Under the pieces are notes generated by a model. That model was given only the letters and a program-made list of their open reading frames with translations. It did not search any database and had not been told where the DNA came from. Source: Porphyrobacter sp. AAP60 (GTDB taxonomy: Bacteria > Pseudomonadota > Alphaproteobacteria > Sphingomonadales > Sphingomonadaceae). Taken from it: DNA of 64,000 nucleotides. Shown here piece by piece: positions 57,901 through 64,000 of this stretch (positions are counted from its first letter, which is position 1; every line of letters begins with the position of its first letter). The position numbers and the translations under genes are program-made. Where the stretch lies: positions 1 through 64,000 of the forward strand of contig NZ_LJHV01000008.1 in the NCBI RefSeq assembly GCF_001296025.1. The letters are read 5' to 3'.

Positions 57901-60722
57901 ATGTTGCCGGTTGCGGTCAGGATCACGCCGCCGCCATTTTGCGCAGCCAGCGCGCCGGTCGCAATCGAGGCCGCGTCGATGTTCAGATCACCATTGGTCG
58001 TGGTGATGTTCTGCGACACGAATGGATTCAGCGTGGTGTAAGCAAAGCTGCCCGCCGTGATATTGCCGTTGAGATTCAGCGTGGCCGGATCGTTGAGCGC
58101 CCCGATCACCAGCGCCCCGCCGACATTGACCGTGCCAAGCGTCAGCGTGCCGGTCGTATCAAGGTTCGCCGCCCCGCTGCCAGTCACCGCACCCAGATCA
58201 AGCGTTCCGCCGCCGGTGCTGTCCACATCGATCGCGCCGCTGGCACCGATCGAGGTTGTGGTGATGCCGCCACTCGCCAGCAAGATCACATCGCCGCCGG
58301 TCGCCGAGACCGCGCCTGCGGTAATCGAGGCCGCATCAACGTCCACCCCGCCTGCGGTCGCAGTCACACCCTGCGCTAAGAAGGCACCGCTGGTATCGAC
58401 AGTGATGCTCGCCGCGCTGGCATTGCCGCCGAAAGTCACGGCATTGGGTACAGACGTCCCGCCAACTGTCAGCGCGCCGCCGGCTGTAATCGCACCGGTT
58501 GTCAAACCGCCGGTGGTATCGAGCGCAACGGTACCATCTGCTGCAATCGAACCAACACCAACGTTGCCGCCCGCGTTGCTCCGCAATGATGCATTGCCAC
58601 CGACCATGCCGGCAGCCGTCGACAGGACAGAGCCGACGGTGACATTGGAGATTGCGTCAATATTGACGTCACCGCCTGTGGCACTGACTGCGCCAGCATC
58701 AATCGAGACGGCAGAAAGGGTCGCATCGCCAGCAGTGGCGGTCACGTTGCCGACATTCACCACGTTGGCGCGCAGGAAGGCCGCAGCGCCCGATGTTGTT
58801 CCGGAGATCGTAATTTCGAGCGGGCTGGATCCCATGGGGCCCTGACCGATCAGTGCATCACCTGCATCGTCGCCATCGCTGTCTGCCGTGACACCCGCCG
58901 CCACAAACGAGCCAGCACCTCTGAAAACGACATCATCGGTAGCGCTGAGCAAGCCGCCTGACAGCGCGTTGGCATTCACCGCGATGCTGCCTGCCGTCGC
59001 CGTCAGATCGGCTGTCGAGACCAGACCCGGAGTGTCAATCGTGATCGACTGCGCGCTGGCGTTGCCGGTGAAGGTCACCGCGCTCGGCACCACTGCTCCG
59101 CCGACAGTCAGCGCGCCGCCTGCGGTAACCGCAGCCGTGGTAATGCCGTCGAACGTGTCGAGCGCGATGTTCCCGCCGGCTTCGAGCGTGCCCAGATCGA
59201 GCGCACTGCCGCCGTCAATGTTGATGGCACCGGTCGTGGCACGAACCGAAGTCGTGGTTATGCCGTTCACGGCGTTGAGCGTGATTGTGCCGGTGCTGGC
59301 CAAGACATCGCCCGCCGCAATCTGGTTACCCGCAACAAGGCTTGCGTTGCCAGCGGAACTTATGTCGTCTGCCGTGATCGACCCGTTGATCGAAGAGAGC
59401 GAAACGCCGCCGGAGGTGGCCGTCACATCGCCGAGGTTAAGTGCATTAATGCCGAACAGGTCAACCACGGTGCCTTGGGTCAATCCGGCAACCGAAACCG
59501 TCCCTGGAATGGCGCCGGAGACGGCGACCATGCCACCAGTCGAAACGAGGCTGGCAAACGATGCTTCGGCAGTGCCGGGCGCGGTGAAAAAGATTCTGCC
59601 CGTGGCCTGAACATCACCAGCAACCAGATTGCCGCCAAAGACATCAAGATCGATAGCACCCGCCGTCGCAATTAGATCAGCGAAGTTGGCTGAACCGCCA
59701 GCCACAAAATCGATGCTGCTGCCGGTAATCCCCGCAGCGGTGCTGAAGTTGCCATCCGTCCGCAGATCGACCGCGCCCGTGCCGGTCATAGCCTCGCTCA
59801 GTTCAACCGTGACAGTGCCCGCGCCGGCCTGTTCGGCAAACAGGCGCACACCATTATCGGTGACGGCTGCCGCATTGGCGGTGACGGTCGCATCCACCTG
59901 CAGCACCGCATTGACCACACCGGCGGCGGTGAACATCGCGAAATCGACCCCGGCGCCTTCGATCGCGCCCGCGATGGTCTGGCCCTGCGCCACCGTTGTC
60001 CCGGCGTTGACCACATAGGTCAGCGGGCTGCCGGGCGTGAAGGTGACATCGACATCAGCTGCCGTGACAAAGCTGACGCGGCCCGACCCGGCATCGAAAT
60101 TCGCGTCAAGATTGAGCTGTTCGGAAACGAACATCAGCGACCCGTCGGTCACAAAGGTCACGTTGGGCGAAGCGGTGGTGATCCCATTGCCGAGCGATCC
60201 GGAGAAGTTCAGCCTGTTGGAAGGGCCGCCAAACCCCATGGTGCCTTCGTAGAAATCGAAGACATCTTGGTTCGCAACGTCGATGGTCGAGGCAAAGAAC
60301 GACGCGCTGTTCACCGCAGCGCCATCGCCGAACACGATCCCGTTCTGGTTGATCAGCCACAGGTTCACGTTTTGCGCGTTGATCGTGCCGCTGATGTCCG
60401 AGAAGTTGGCACCGATCACGCGGTTGACCAGCGTCGCGGTCGGATCGACGGTTCCGTTGAGGACATTGACCGTTGTGCCGGTGGTGACGTTGAAGCGGTT
60501 CCAGTTGGCCACCACAACGCGGCTCAGCACCGTCATATCGGTCTGCGTCGCGCTGGTATCGACAACCGTCAGCTGCCCGCCATTGCCGCCGCTGTCGACT
60601 GCGCTGACCAGATCGCCCGAGTTTACCAACTGGGCATGGGCCACCCCCGGCACAGCGAAAGCTGCGACCATGGCGGTGGAGAGCAACATGCTCGTGCGGA
60701 ACTTCCGGTTCGCAATTGCCAT
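51969..60722 (-). CDS. Giant filamentous-hemagglutinin-type exoprotein (TpsA)
   Basis: The 2917-residue protein has a Sec signal (about 1-30, ending VAHAQL), an N-terminal TPS domain with NWNRFNVTTGTTVNVLNG and VNLWLINQNGIVFGDGAAV, and then beta-helix repeats over more than 2500 residues. From about 53.7 to 55.4 kb the unit is exactly 120 residues (360 bases). A typical unit reads ALDLGTLDAGAGI, then LDTTGSITTA, then AVTFTGNVSAQSITVD and ATGGDVILLA. The C-terminus ends in a short acidic Cys-containing tail. TpsA proteins are secreted through their own TpsB and act in adhesion or contact inhibition. The start follows AAGGAG. Confidence 0.93.
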   Translation of the reverse strand: MAIANRKFRTSMLLSTAMVAAFAVPGVAHAQLVNSGDLVSAVDSGGNGGQLTVVDTSATQTDMTVLSRVVVANWNRFNVTTGTTVNVLNGTVDPTATLVNRVIGANFSDISGTINAQNVNLWLINQNGIVFGDGAAVNSASFFASTIDVANQDVFDFYEGTMGFGGPSNRLNFSGSLGNGITTASPNVTFVTDGSLMFVSEQLNLDANFDAGSGRVSFVTAADVDVTFTPGSPLTYVVNAGTTVAQGQTIAGAIEGAGVDFAMFTAAGVVNAVLQVDATVTANAAAVTDNGVRLFAEQAGAGTVTVELSEAMTGTGAVDLRTDGNFSTAAGITGSSIDFVAGGSANFADLIATAGAIDLDVFGGNLVAGDVQATGRIFFTAPGTAEASFASLVSTGGMVAVSGAIPGTVSVAGLTQGTVVDLFGINALNLGDVTATSGGVSLSSINGSITADDISSAGNASLVAGNQIAAGDVLASTGTITLNAVNGITTTSVRATTGAINIDGGSALDLGTLEAGGNIALDTFDGITTAAVTAGGALTVGGAVVPSAVTFTGNASAQSITIDTPGLVSTADLTATAGSIAVNANALSGGLLSATDDVVFRGAGSFVAAGVTADSDGDDAGDALIGQGPMGSSPLEITISGTTSGAAAFLRANVVNVGNVTATAGDATLSAVSIDAGAVSATGGDVNIDAISNVTVGSVLSTAAGMVGGNASLRSNAGGNVGVGSIAADGTVALDTTGGLTTGAITAGGALTVGGTSVPNAVTFGGNASAASITVDTSGAFLAQGVTATAGGVDVDAASITAGAVSATGGDVILLASGGITTTSIGASGAIDVDSTGGGTLDLGAVTGSGAANLDTTGTLTLGTVNVGGALVIGALNDPATLNLNGNITAGSFAYTTLNPFVSQNITTTNGDLNIDAASIATGALAAQNGGGVILTATGNITTASIASNEPGIVNGFIDVESTGGGTVNLGALSSDGNIDLDTSGLVTATTISSLGDLTIGGTATPTTVTFTGNVSANAIDIDATGLVTAQNIASTGGDLNILADAISAGAVTSTEGDVILSATNNITTASITSNQAFGSGGAIDVDSTGGGTLDLGALTGSGAANLDTTGTLTLGTVNVGGALVIGALNDPATLNLNGNITAGSFAYTTANPFVSQDITTTNGDLNIDAASIATGALSATGGDVNLVAVGNITTASIAATAAAMVGGAIDVDSTGGGALDLGALTATQGITLDTAGNLTTGAILAGGGLQVGDGTTGPNGITITGNVTAQSIALTSLTGIAAQDIEATGGSVSLLTGNNDDLIAGNVLATGDISFAGSSLGQAQFASLVSTGGNVGNTGSLPGTIVVTGQTRGLSVNLNSGFDITVADVTSTAGSVSVRSFLGNTVTGNVSATGGNATIGASILDNNSGASVTTGTITTVGGNVLLAAPGGVTTGAISATADGGLPQFIDARSTAGGNLDLASLTADGDITLNTTGQILAGTVAAGGNLVVGSIAEPSAVTFTGSVSASAITIDALGAFMAGDMTATNAIDVDVGGPITTGNLEADLITLLAVGGITTGNILANQSLALGTTGANLQVGDVTLGNIGASLSLSADGAGANVIAGDLRTNNGNILVTAANAITAGVVATSLMGSSTAGTIGLHAGQNITTDMLTAGEDLLVEAAGNFVAGAITVGDDAIIGAGGSVTTGNILATGLGSDANLVSFNGAAGASTFGFAAETLTGSNVAITADGALSSGTVTAQDNITLDAASIATQALAAVNGSVDLTALGAITTASVAAGDAIAAESTGGGVLNLGTLDAGAGVTLDTTGSLTTAAITADGSLLVGSTRAPSAVSFTGDVSALDIGIVAAGALTALDLVSTGGLIDVDAASINAIAIEANGGGVSLLATGGITTATITADDGITAESTGGGALDLGTLDAGLGVALDTTGSITTAGIMAGGALAVGQLRTPGAVTFTGNVAAGSITVDADLAFDALDLTTTGGAINVDALSINADTLTSVGGGVVLLAQDGVTTSAITSSGLIDVDSTNGGALDLGTLDAGAGIALDTAGSITAAEITAGGALQVGQTLAPDGVTFLDDVSAQSITIDTTGALEALNLASTNGAIDIGAASIAVDAISATGGNATLLATTFVTTDSITATGAIDVDSTNGGALNLGTLSAGGGIALDTLGTVTTGAITAGGALVVGAAREPGAVTFTGNVSGSSITVDAGGAFSGQNLTSTAGAIDIDAGTITALTLSATGGGATLQAVNGVQTSSITSSGAIDVDSTAGGALNLGPLGSGAGITLDTTGNIAVAAITAGGALVVGGTAEPGTVSFTGDTTAGSITVDVSGVFTGQNLATTGGIIDIDARTITANTVAATGGDVQLASVGDITTGAITATRAGGVGGAIDIDSTGTGEAAGTLNIAALLADLGISLDTQGAIMTGSLTARGGAIAANGRTIDSGAIAATGGDVLLQASGAITTGTVSASRAGGVGGAIDIDSTAGGTVRPGAMTATQGIAIDTAGSVITDAITAGGDLTIGTAVRTSTVTFNGAAQAANMSVDASGLVTTQALRASTGTIDIEAGDLALTAGPVEARNVILTSFDNGSVGLGSETGDFSLTDTELGLIQADSLLINAGTSRVGIAEVTFGANAGRDTVAIATTGEINITGNITGTAGTRTFRFGGTAAGTGRASRITSDINRANVNLGTNALELRGDAIVFGQTEFDEATRDLSIAELVRDFISNPNSILYDPRAAITNPVYLTAGNLSVTYGGSALFQNTSTRTAGNIFSGVVLAGGNSGLPTLALTPDAPGGGGSGPATNAFALFGSINGFDGSAAALLGQSVIGVDGDVLLDASRINGCVIGSGADCVTTIVGNVVMTVPREVISLLVAEDRLLVPFDPLVGTNNESLFSDAASASADEEECENRDANGVCVSN
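53821..55620. repeat. 360-base tandem repeat array inside tpsA
   Basis: Near-identical junctions (CCGCCAGCGGTGATCGC-like) recur in exact 360-base register at 53821, 54181, 54541, 54901 and 55261. Each unit encodes about 120 residues of beta-helix. Such an array can expand or contract by recombination in frame. Confidence 0.85.
57191..57480. repeat. Copy A of a recent duplication inside tpsA
   Basis: The segment at 57191-57480 is almost identical to 57950-58239; the copies are offset by exactly 759 bases (253 codons). It encodes, among other stretches, NVGGALVIGALNDPATLNLN with only a few changes. The neighbouring tpsA repeats are much more diverged, so this duplication is recent. Confidence 0.85.
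57950..58239. repeat. Copy B of the recent tpsA duplication
   Basis: It is the partner of 57191-57480 at a 759-base offset. Differences are a handful of single bases, for example GGTTGG versus GGTTCG near the right end. Confidence 0.85.
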
Positions 60723-60748
60723 TTCGAATTCTCCTTCGCCTGAGGGGC

Positions 60749-62476
60749 TCAACGGAACAGTGCCGGGAAGCGGGTAGTGAGCGTGAACAGCACGCGCTCA
60801 GGCGGTTTTTCCGCATCGAATGCCAAGGCCTTGTCGAGCGGCTTGGCGTAGGCGACTTCGATATTGAGGCCTTGCCCCAGCGAATATCGCAGCCCCCCGC
60901 CGACCGACGCGAGCGTGCGTTCGGGCGAAGGGGTATTGGGATCGAGGTTTTCCAGCTTGATCATGTCGTAGAAGCCGAAAGCCTGCAGGCGGTGCTTCAT
61001 GTCATCGAACAGGGTCACGCCCGGTTCGACCGAGAAGCCGATCGCGCGGTCGCCGCTGTTCGCGCCCGGATCATAACCGCGCCCGATGCTGAGGTTGCCG
61101 ATCGAATATTCTTCGAAGTTGAGCAGCGGATCATCGGTCCACTGGCCTTCGACGCGGGTGCGCAGATCGAAGGTCTGGTTGAGATACCAGGTCGCATCAA
61201 AGCCGCCGCGCACCACCAGCGCAGTGGATTTGCCGAACGGACGAGAGGCGGAAATACCGTCGGTCTGGGCAAAGCCGAACGCCCCGCCGAATTCTGTCGC
61301 GCCGAACAGGCTGAGGCCCTTGCGCACTTCGGTAAAGGCCGCGTAACTCAGCCAGGTCGAACGGTCGAGCCGGGTCTTGCGGCCCCGCGTTTCGGCCCGC
61401 AGATACAGCGTGCGCAGCGCATCCTTGCTGAGCGTGGTCACGCCGACCGTATTGTCCTGATCGATGTAATCGAACCCGAGCGAAATATCCGTCTGCTTGA
61501 GCGGGGTGCGCACCAGCGGATAGGTCAGCGCGATGTTCGCCAGCAGCGTATCGGTTTCAAGATCGAGGTTCTGGATCGTCGGCTTCGCCCAGGCATAGGT
61601 CACCTGACCGCCCAGCCGCAGCCCGCTGCCGCCCAGCCCGAATTCATGGCCGCCCTGCACGATGGTCTGTTCTTCGAAATCGATGGTGGTCTGCGCGCCG
61701 ATGAAGGTCACGTCCGAAAGCCCGGTCAGGCCGTTGATATCCACCCGCGCAAACGCGGTCTCGCGCCCGATGCTGCGGGCGTTGTAATTGCGGACATTGA
61801 AGAACGCGGCGTAACGCTGGAAATCGACGGAAAGGTTGCCGATCACCACACCGGGCGCTTCGCCCGATGGCGCCAGCGCCAACCGCACGCTCAGCCCAGG
61901 AATGTCATTGGCGTTAAGCAGAATACGTTCGGCATCGCGTTCGTTCAGCGGATCGAGCGCCTGCAACGGTTCAAGCACATTGGACAGCGCATTGCGATAG
62001 GGGCCAGCATTGCCGTTGACGCGGATTTCCGAGATGCGCGCCGAAATCACGTCAAGCCGCAGTGTATCGGCCAAATCCTGCTGCGGCACCTGCACGCTGG
62101 CAATCCAGCCGTCTTCGCGCAGCGCCTGATTCGCGGCATCGCGCACGTCGCAAACCACCGCGATTGATTGCATCCCCTGGGGTGCAGACACGCGCGCAAG
62201 CGACCGCGCCAGCTTTTCATCCAGCTCGCCGCCGCCAGCCTTGCCGAACTGCAACTTGTTGATGGTGACCTTGAGATCGCTGCCGTCGAACGGGCACGGC
62301 GCCTTCATCCCGCCATCGCGATCAACGCGCACGCCCTGGGCCTGCTCGTCACGCTGGGTATCGGGGAGGCGCAGATCGTTCGCTGATTGCCCGTTCGATT
62401 GTGCCAGCGCCGGCGCGGCTGTGGCAATCGCGCACAGCGAAACAAATGCGCCAATGTGGGCTGTAGCAAACTTCAT
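60749..62476 (-). CDS. Two-partner secretion transporter TpsB (ShlB/FhaC family)
   Basis: The 575-residue outer membrane protein has a signal peptide (MKFATAHIGAFVSLCAIATA-APALAQ), POTRA-type regions (LKVTINKLQFGKAGGGELDEKLARSLARVSAPQGMQ; DVISARISEIRVNGNAG), and a beta-barrel with the family L6 motif in SIGRGYDPG and a C-terminal aromatic strand ending LTTRFPALFR. It exports TpsA, recognising the N-terminal TPS domain. The tpsA start lies 26 bases after its stop, the usual tpsBA order. The 135-base gap before it (62477-62611) is AT-richer and probably holds the operon promoter, with a short AACCA/TGGTT inverted repeat at 62528-62542. Confidence 0.94.
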   Translation of the reverse strand: MKFATAHIGAFVSLCAIATAAPALAQSNGQSANDLRLPDTQRDEQAQGVRVDRDGGMKAPCPFDGSDLKVTINKLQFGKAGGGELDEKLARSLARVSAPQGMQSIAVVCDVRDAANQALREDGWIASVQVPQQDLADTLRLDVISARISEIRVNGNAGPYRNALSNVLEPLQALDPLNERDAERILLNANDIPGLSVRLALAPSGEAPGVVIGNLSVDFQRYAAFFNVRNYNARSIGRETAFARVDINGLTGLSDVTFIGAQTTIDFEEQTIVQGGHEFGLGGSGLRLGGQVTYAWAKPTIQNLDLETDTLLANIALTYPLVRTPLKQTDISLGFDYIDQDNTVGVTTLSKDALRTLYLRAETRGRKTRLDRSTWLSYAAFTEVRKGLSLFGATEFGGAFGFAQTDGISASRPFGKSTALVVRGGFDATWYLNQTFDLRTRVEGQWTDDPLLNFEEYSIGNLSIGRGYDPGANSGDRAIGFSVEPGVTLFDDMKHRLQAFGFYDMIKLENLDPNTPSPERTLASVGGGLRYSLGQGLNIEVAYAKPLDKALAFDAEKPPERVLFTLTTRFPALFR

Positions 62477-62611
62477 TCAGCTTCCCCCCGGAACTGCTTA
62501 TGGGTTGTCCGCTAGGTTAACCGCGCGAACCAGTCAGTGGTTTACCGGATATTAAGCCCCGCTAAGCGAGTCAACGTAGAGAAGTAAAATAAAACGCTGG
62601 ACTCAGACCCG

Positions 62612-63220
62612 TTACTCTGACGCCCGATTTTGCCGCCGCGTTATATTGTATAAAACCGACAACGGCCGGTCTAGCGGGGCACCAACAATAGTGCAGTTAC
62701 AGTCATCTGCAACCAACTGCAGGTAAAGTTGGGTGAACACCGCTGCATACCAGTGAAACAGACTGTCGGGCGGCGGAACCGGGTCATCGGCTGCGGTGCG
62801 ATCGATCGTGAAAGCCCACGCCCCTTGTGCGGAAAATGACCCGGCGCCGATGAAAGTCCACGCATGTCTACCGATAGCCGCCATCAGCAGCGGTGCGGCG
62901 AGCATCGCGGGCAAACGCCGCAGCAGCCACACCGCAGGCTGCGGAATGCGGTTGGCGATGATGTAATCGGCGGTGCGGGCGCCCGCTTCTTCGGCGATGG
63001 TGAAGCTGCCGACGGGATCGTGCAACGCCAGCCAGCGATGGAGCCGAAGCGCCTCGATTTCGGGGATCATGTGGTCGCCCGAAGGAAGCGCGCCGATCCG
63101 GGCATCGGCGAGGATCGCCTGTGTTTCGGCCTGCCCCAGCCTGTCCTCCATCACCGCCACCGCCTGAAGCACCGCATTCGGCCCGATCAGCGCGCTCTTG
63201 CTGTGCGCCAGGCTTGCCAT
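62612..63220 (-). CDS. bchJ: Bacteriochlorophyll biosynthesis protein BchJ
   Basis: The 202-residue protein resembles BchJ, a V4R-domain protein of the bacteriochlorophyll cluster: an N-terminal helical part (SALIGPNAVLQAVAVMEDRLG, GDHMIPEIEALRLHRWLALHDP), AMLAAPLLMAAIGRHAWTFIGAGSF and a V4R-type C-terminus with LQLVADDCNCTIVGAPL. BchJ was long annotated as a 4-vinyl reductase, but the reductase is now assigned to other proteins; BchJ is thought to help handle a porphyrin intermediate. The start lies 2 bases after the bchE stop. Confidence 0.85.
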   Translation of the reverse strand: MASLAHSKSALIGPNAVLQAVAVMEDRLGQAETQAILADARIGALPSGDHMIPEIEALRLHRWLALHDPVGSFTIAEEAGARTADYIIANRIPQPAVWLLRRLPAMLAAPLLMAAIGRHAWTFIGAGSFSAQGAWAFTIDRTAADDPVPPPDSLFHWYAAVFTQLYLQLVADDCNCTIVGAPLDRPLSVLYNITRRQNRASE

Positions 63221-63222
63221 GG

Positions 63223-64000
63223 TTACAGCTCCAGCCGGTCTTTGGCGCGTGTTTGCGCCCGTTCATCGCCGCGCGCTTTCATCTGCGCGCGCACGGCATC
63301 CCGGCGTTCCTGCGCCTGTGCGGCTTTGTCGGCGTTGGTCTGCCAGTCGGTCGCGGCATCGGCGGCGGCGGCGCGGCTTTCATCGAAGTGGAAATCGACC
63401 TTTTTCGCGGTCTGCGGCCCCCAGTATCCGGCTTTGCCCAGATCATAGAAGGTACGTTTGAAGCCCGCCCGCAGGAAGGCATAGAGGCACCCCAGCAGAT
63501 ACCGCCGCCGGAAACCGGTGCCGCGCCACGGATAGTGGAACAGCGCCTTTTGCATATAAAACCGGCGGTAGTTCTTCATCACCCCGTTGAGCAGTTCCCC
63601 GCGCTCCATCGCGGCGGGCTTCATGATCGGGGTGACGAAGTTGTATTTCGAGAAGTCGTGGACCTCGACCTGATCCTTCAGCTCTTCGAACAAGGGCGTG
63701 TAGGGCCACGGTGTGTACATCGCCCAATTGGCGAGATCGGGCTGCCAGTCCCACGCCATCTGATAGGTTTCCTCCAGCGTCTCGGCGGTTTCATTGTCCA
63801 GCCCGACGATGAATTGCGCTTCGACGAAAATGTCGGCTTCGCGAAGGAGCCGGATCGCCTCCTTGTTCTCGCCGACCTTGGTTTCCTTGTTGAAACGGTC
63901 GAGCTTCATCTGTGCGGCGGCTTCGGTGCCCAAGCTGACGTGGACGAGACCCGCGCGGCGGTAGAAAGACAGCAGTTCCTTGTCGCGGTAGATATCGGTG
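63223..64000 (-). CDS. bchE: Mg-protoporphyrin IX monomethyl ester anaerobic oxidative cyclase BchE, C-terminal part
   Basis: The 259 codons in the window match the C-terminal half of BchE: the radical-SAM core end ([75 protein letters not shown]) and the BchE-specific tail ([47 protein letters not shown], then [26 protein letters not shown]). BchE forms the fifth ring of chlorophyll without oxygen. The 5' end with the iron-sulfur cysteines is outside the window. bchJ follows after 2 bases. Confidence 0.95.
   Translation of the reverse strand, partial: TDIYRDKELLSFYRRAGLVHVSLGTEAAAQMKLDRFNKETKVGENKEAIRLLREADIFVEAQFIVGLDNETAETLEETYQMAWDWQPDLANWAMYTPWPYTPLFEELKDQVEVHDFSKYNFVTPIMKPAAMERGELLNGVMKNYRRFYMQKALFHYPWRGTGFRRRYLLGCLYAFLRAGFKRTFYDLGKAGYWGPQTAKKVDFHFDESRAAAADAATDWQTNADKAAQAQERRDAVRAQMKARGDERAQTRAKDRLEL

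Noticed and set aside
53821..58239. Regularly spaced repeats considered as a CRISPR array
   Set aside because: The unit is 360 bases, in frame and coding; there are no 28-37 base direct repeats with unique spacers.
62640..62700. TGT...ACA near the end of bchJ considered as a PpsR photosynthesis-regulator site
   Set aside because: The spacing is 9 bases instead of 12, and the element lies within the coding region.

Overview
The window is GC-rich, densely coding alphaproteobacterial chromosome. The right edge carries bchJ and the 3' part of bchE, which belong to a bacteriochlorophyll gene cluster. Together with the gene content and the style of the hairpin repeats, this suggests an aerobic anoxygenic phototroph of the Sphingomonadales, most likely near Erythrobacter or Porphyrobacter. 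That placement is an inference. No tRNA, rRNA, insertion sequence or CRISPR array was seen.

Layout. (1) 1-10.4 kb is housekeeping and peroxide defence: start of ruvB, a small membrane protein, a DsrE-family protein and ruvA on the minus strand; then aroC, an alpha/beta hydrolase, ahpC, ahpF and katG on the plus strand, with two long hairpin repeats around ahpF and a clear terminator after katG; then a membrane-bound LytTR regulator divergent from a DUF2306 protein. (2) 10.5-20.8 kb is accessory: a GNAT protein, a SLOG-like protein with four membrane helices (SLATT-like) divergent from an exported Sel1-repeat/trypsin-like protease, a perfect parS centromere site, a small lipoprotein, a TIR/TolB-like/TPR protein, an SPFH/Band-7 protein with a ribbon-helix-helix regulator behind a long operator-like palindrome, and an AT-rich islet with two orphan genes. 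(3) 20.8-48.8 kb is one type VI secretion system (T6SS): tssA, B, C, D (hcp), E, F, G, H (clpV), I (vgrG), K, L, M, plus tagJ, tagF, a DUF4123 adaptor, PAAR, and the PpkA-PppA-Fha phosphorylation switch. No tssJ was found. Instead there are an exported OmpA-like protein, a TssL with its own OmpA domain, and a membrane-anchored M23 peptidase. (4) 47.9-62.5 kb is a tightly spaced minus-strand operon: tpsB, a 2917-residue repeat-built tpsA exoprotein, a caspase-like CHAT lipoprotein, PAAR and DUF4123. It joins a two-partner secretion system to T6SS tip genes. (5) 62.6-64 kb holds bchJ and bchE.

How the parts may work together. Fha, PpkA and PppA probably gate assembly of the TssL-TssM-TssK baseplate and membrane complex through phosphothreonine. 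PAAR and DUF4123 would arm VgrG, but they are expressed from the TPS-CHAT operon rather than with vgrG. The most interesting targets are this TPS-CHAT-PAAR-DUF4123 operon, short motifs shared between TssL, TagH and PpkA, the SLOG/trypsin divergent pair, the TIR protein with an internal Tat-like anchor, and the parS site.
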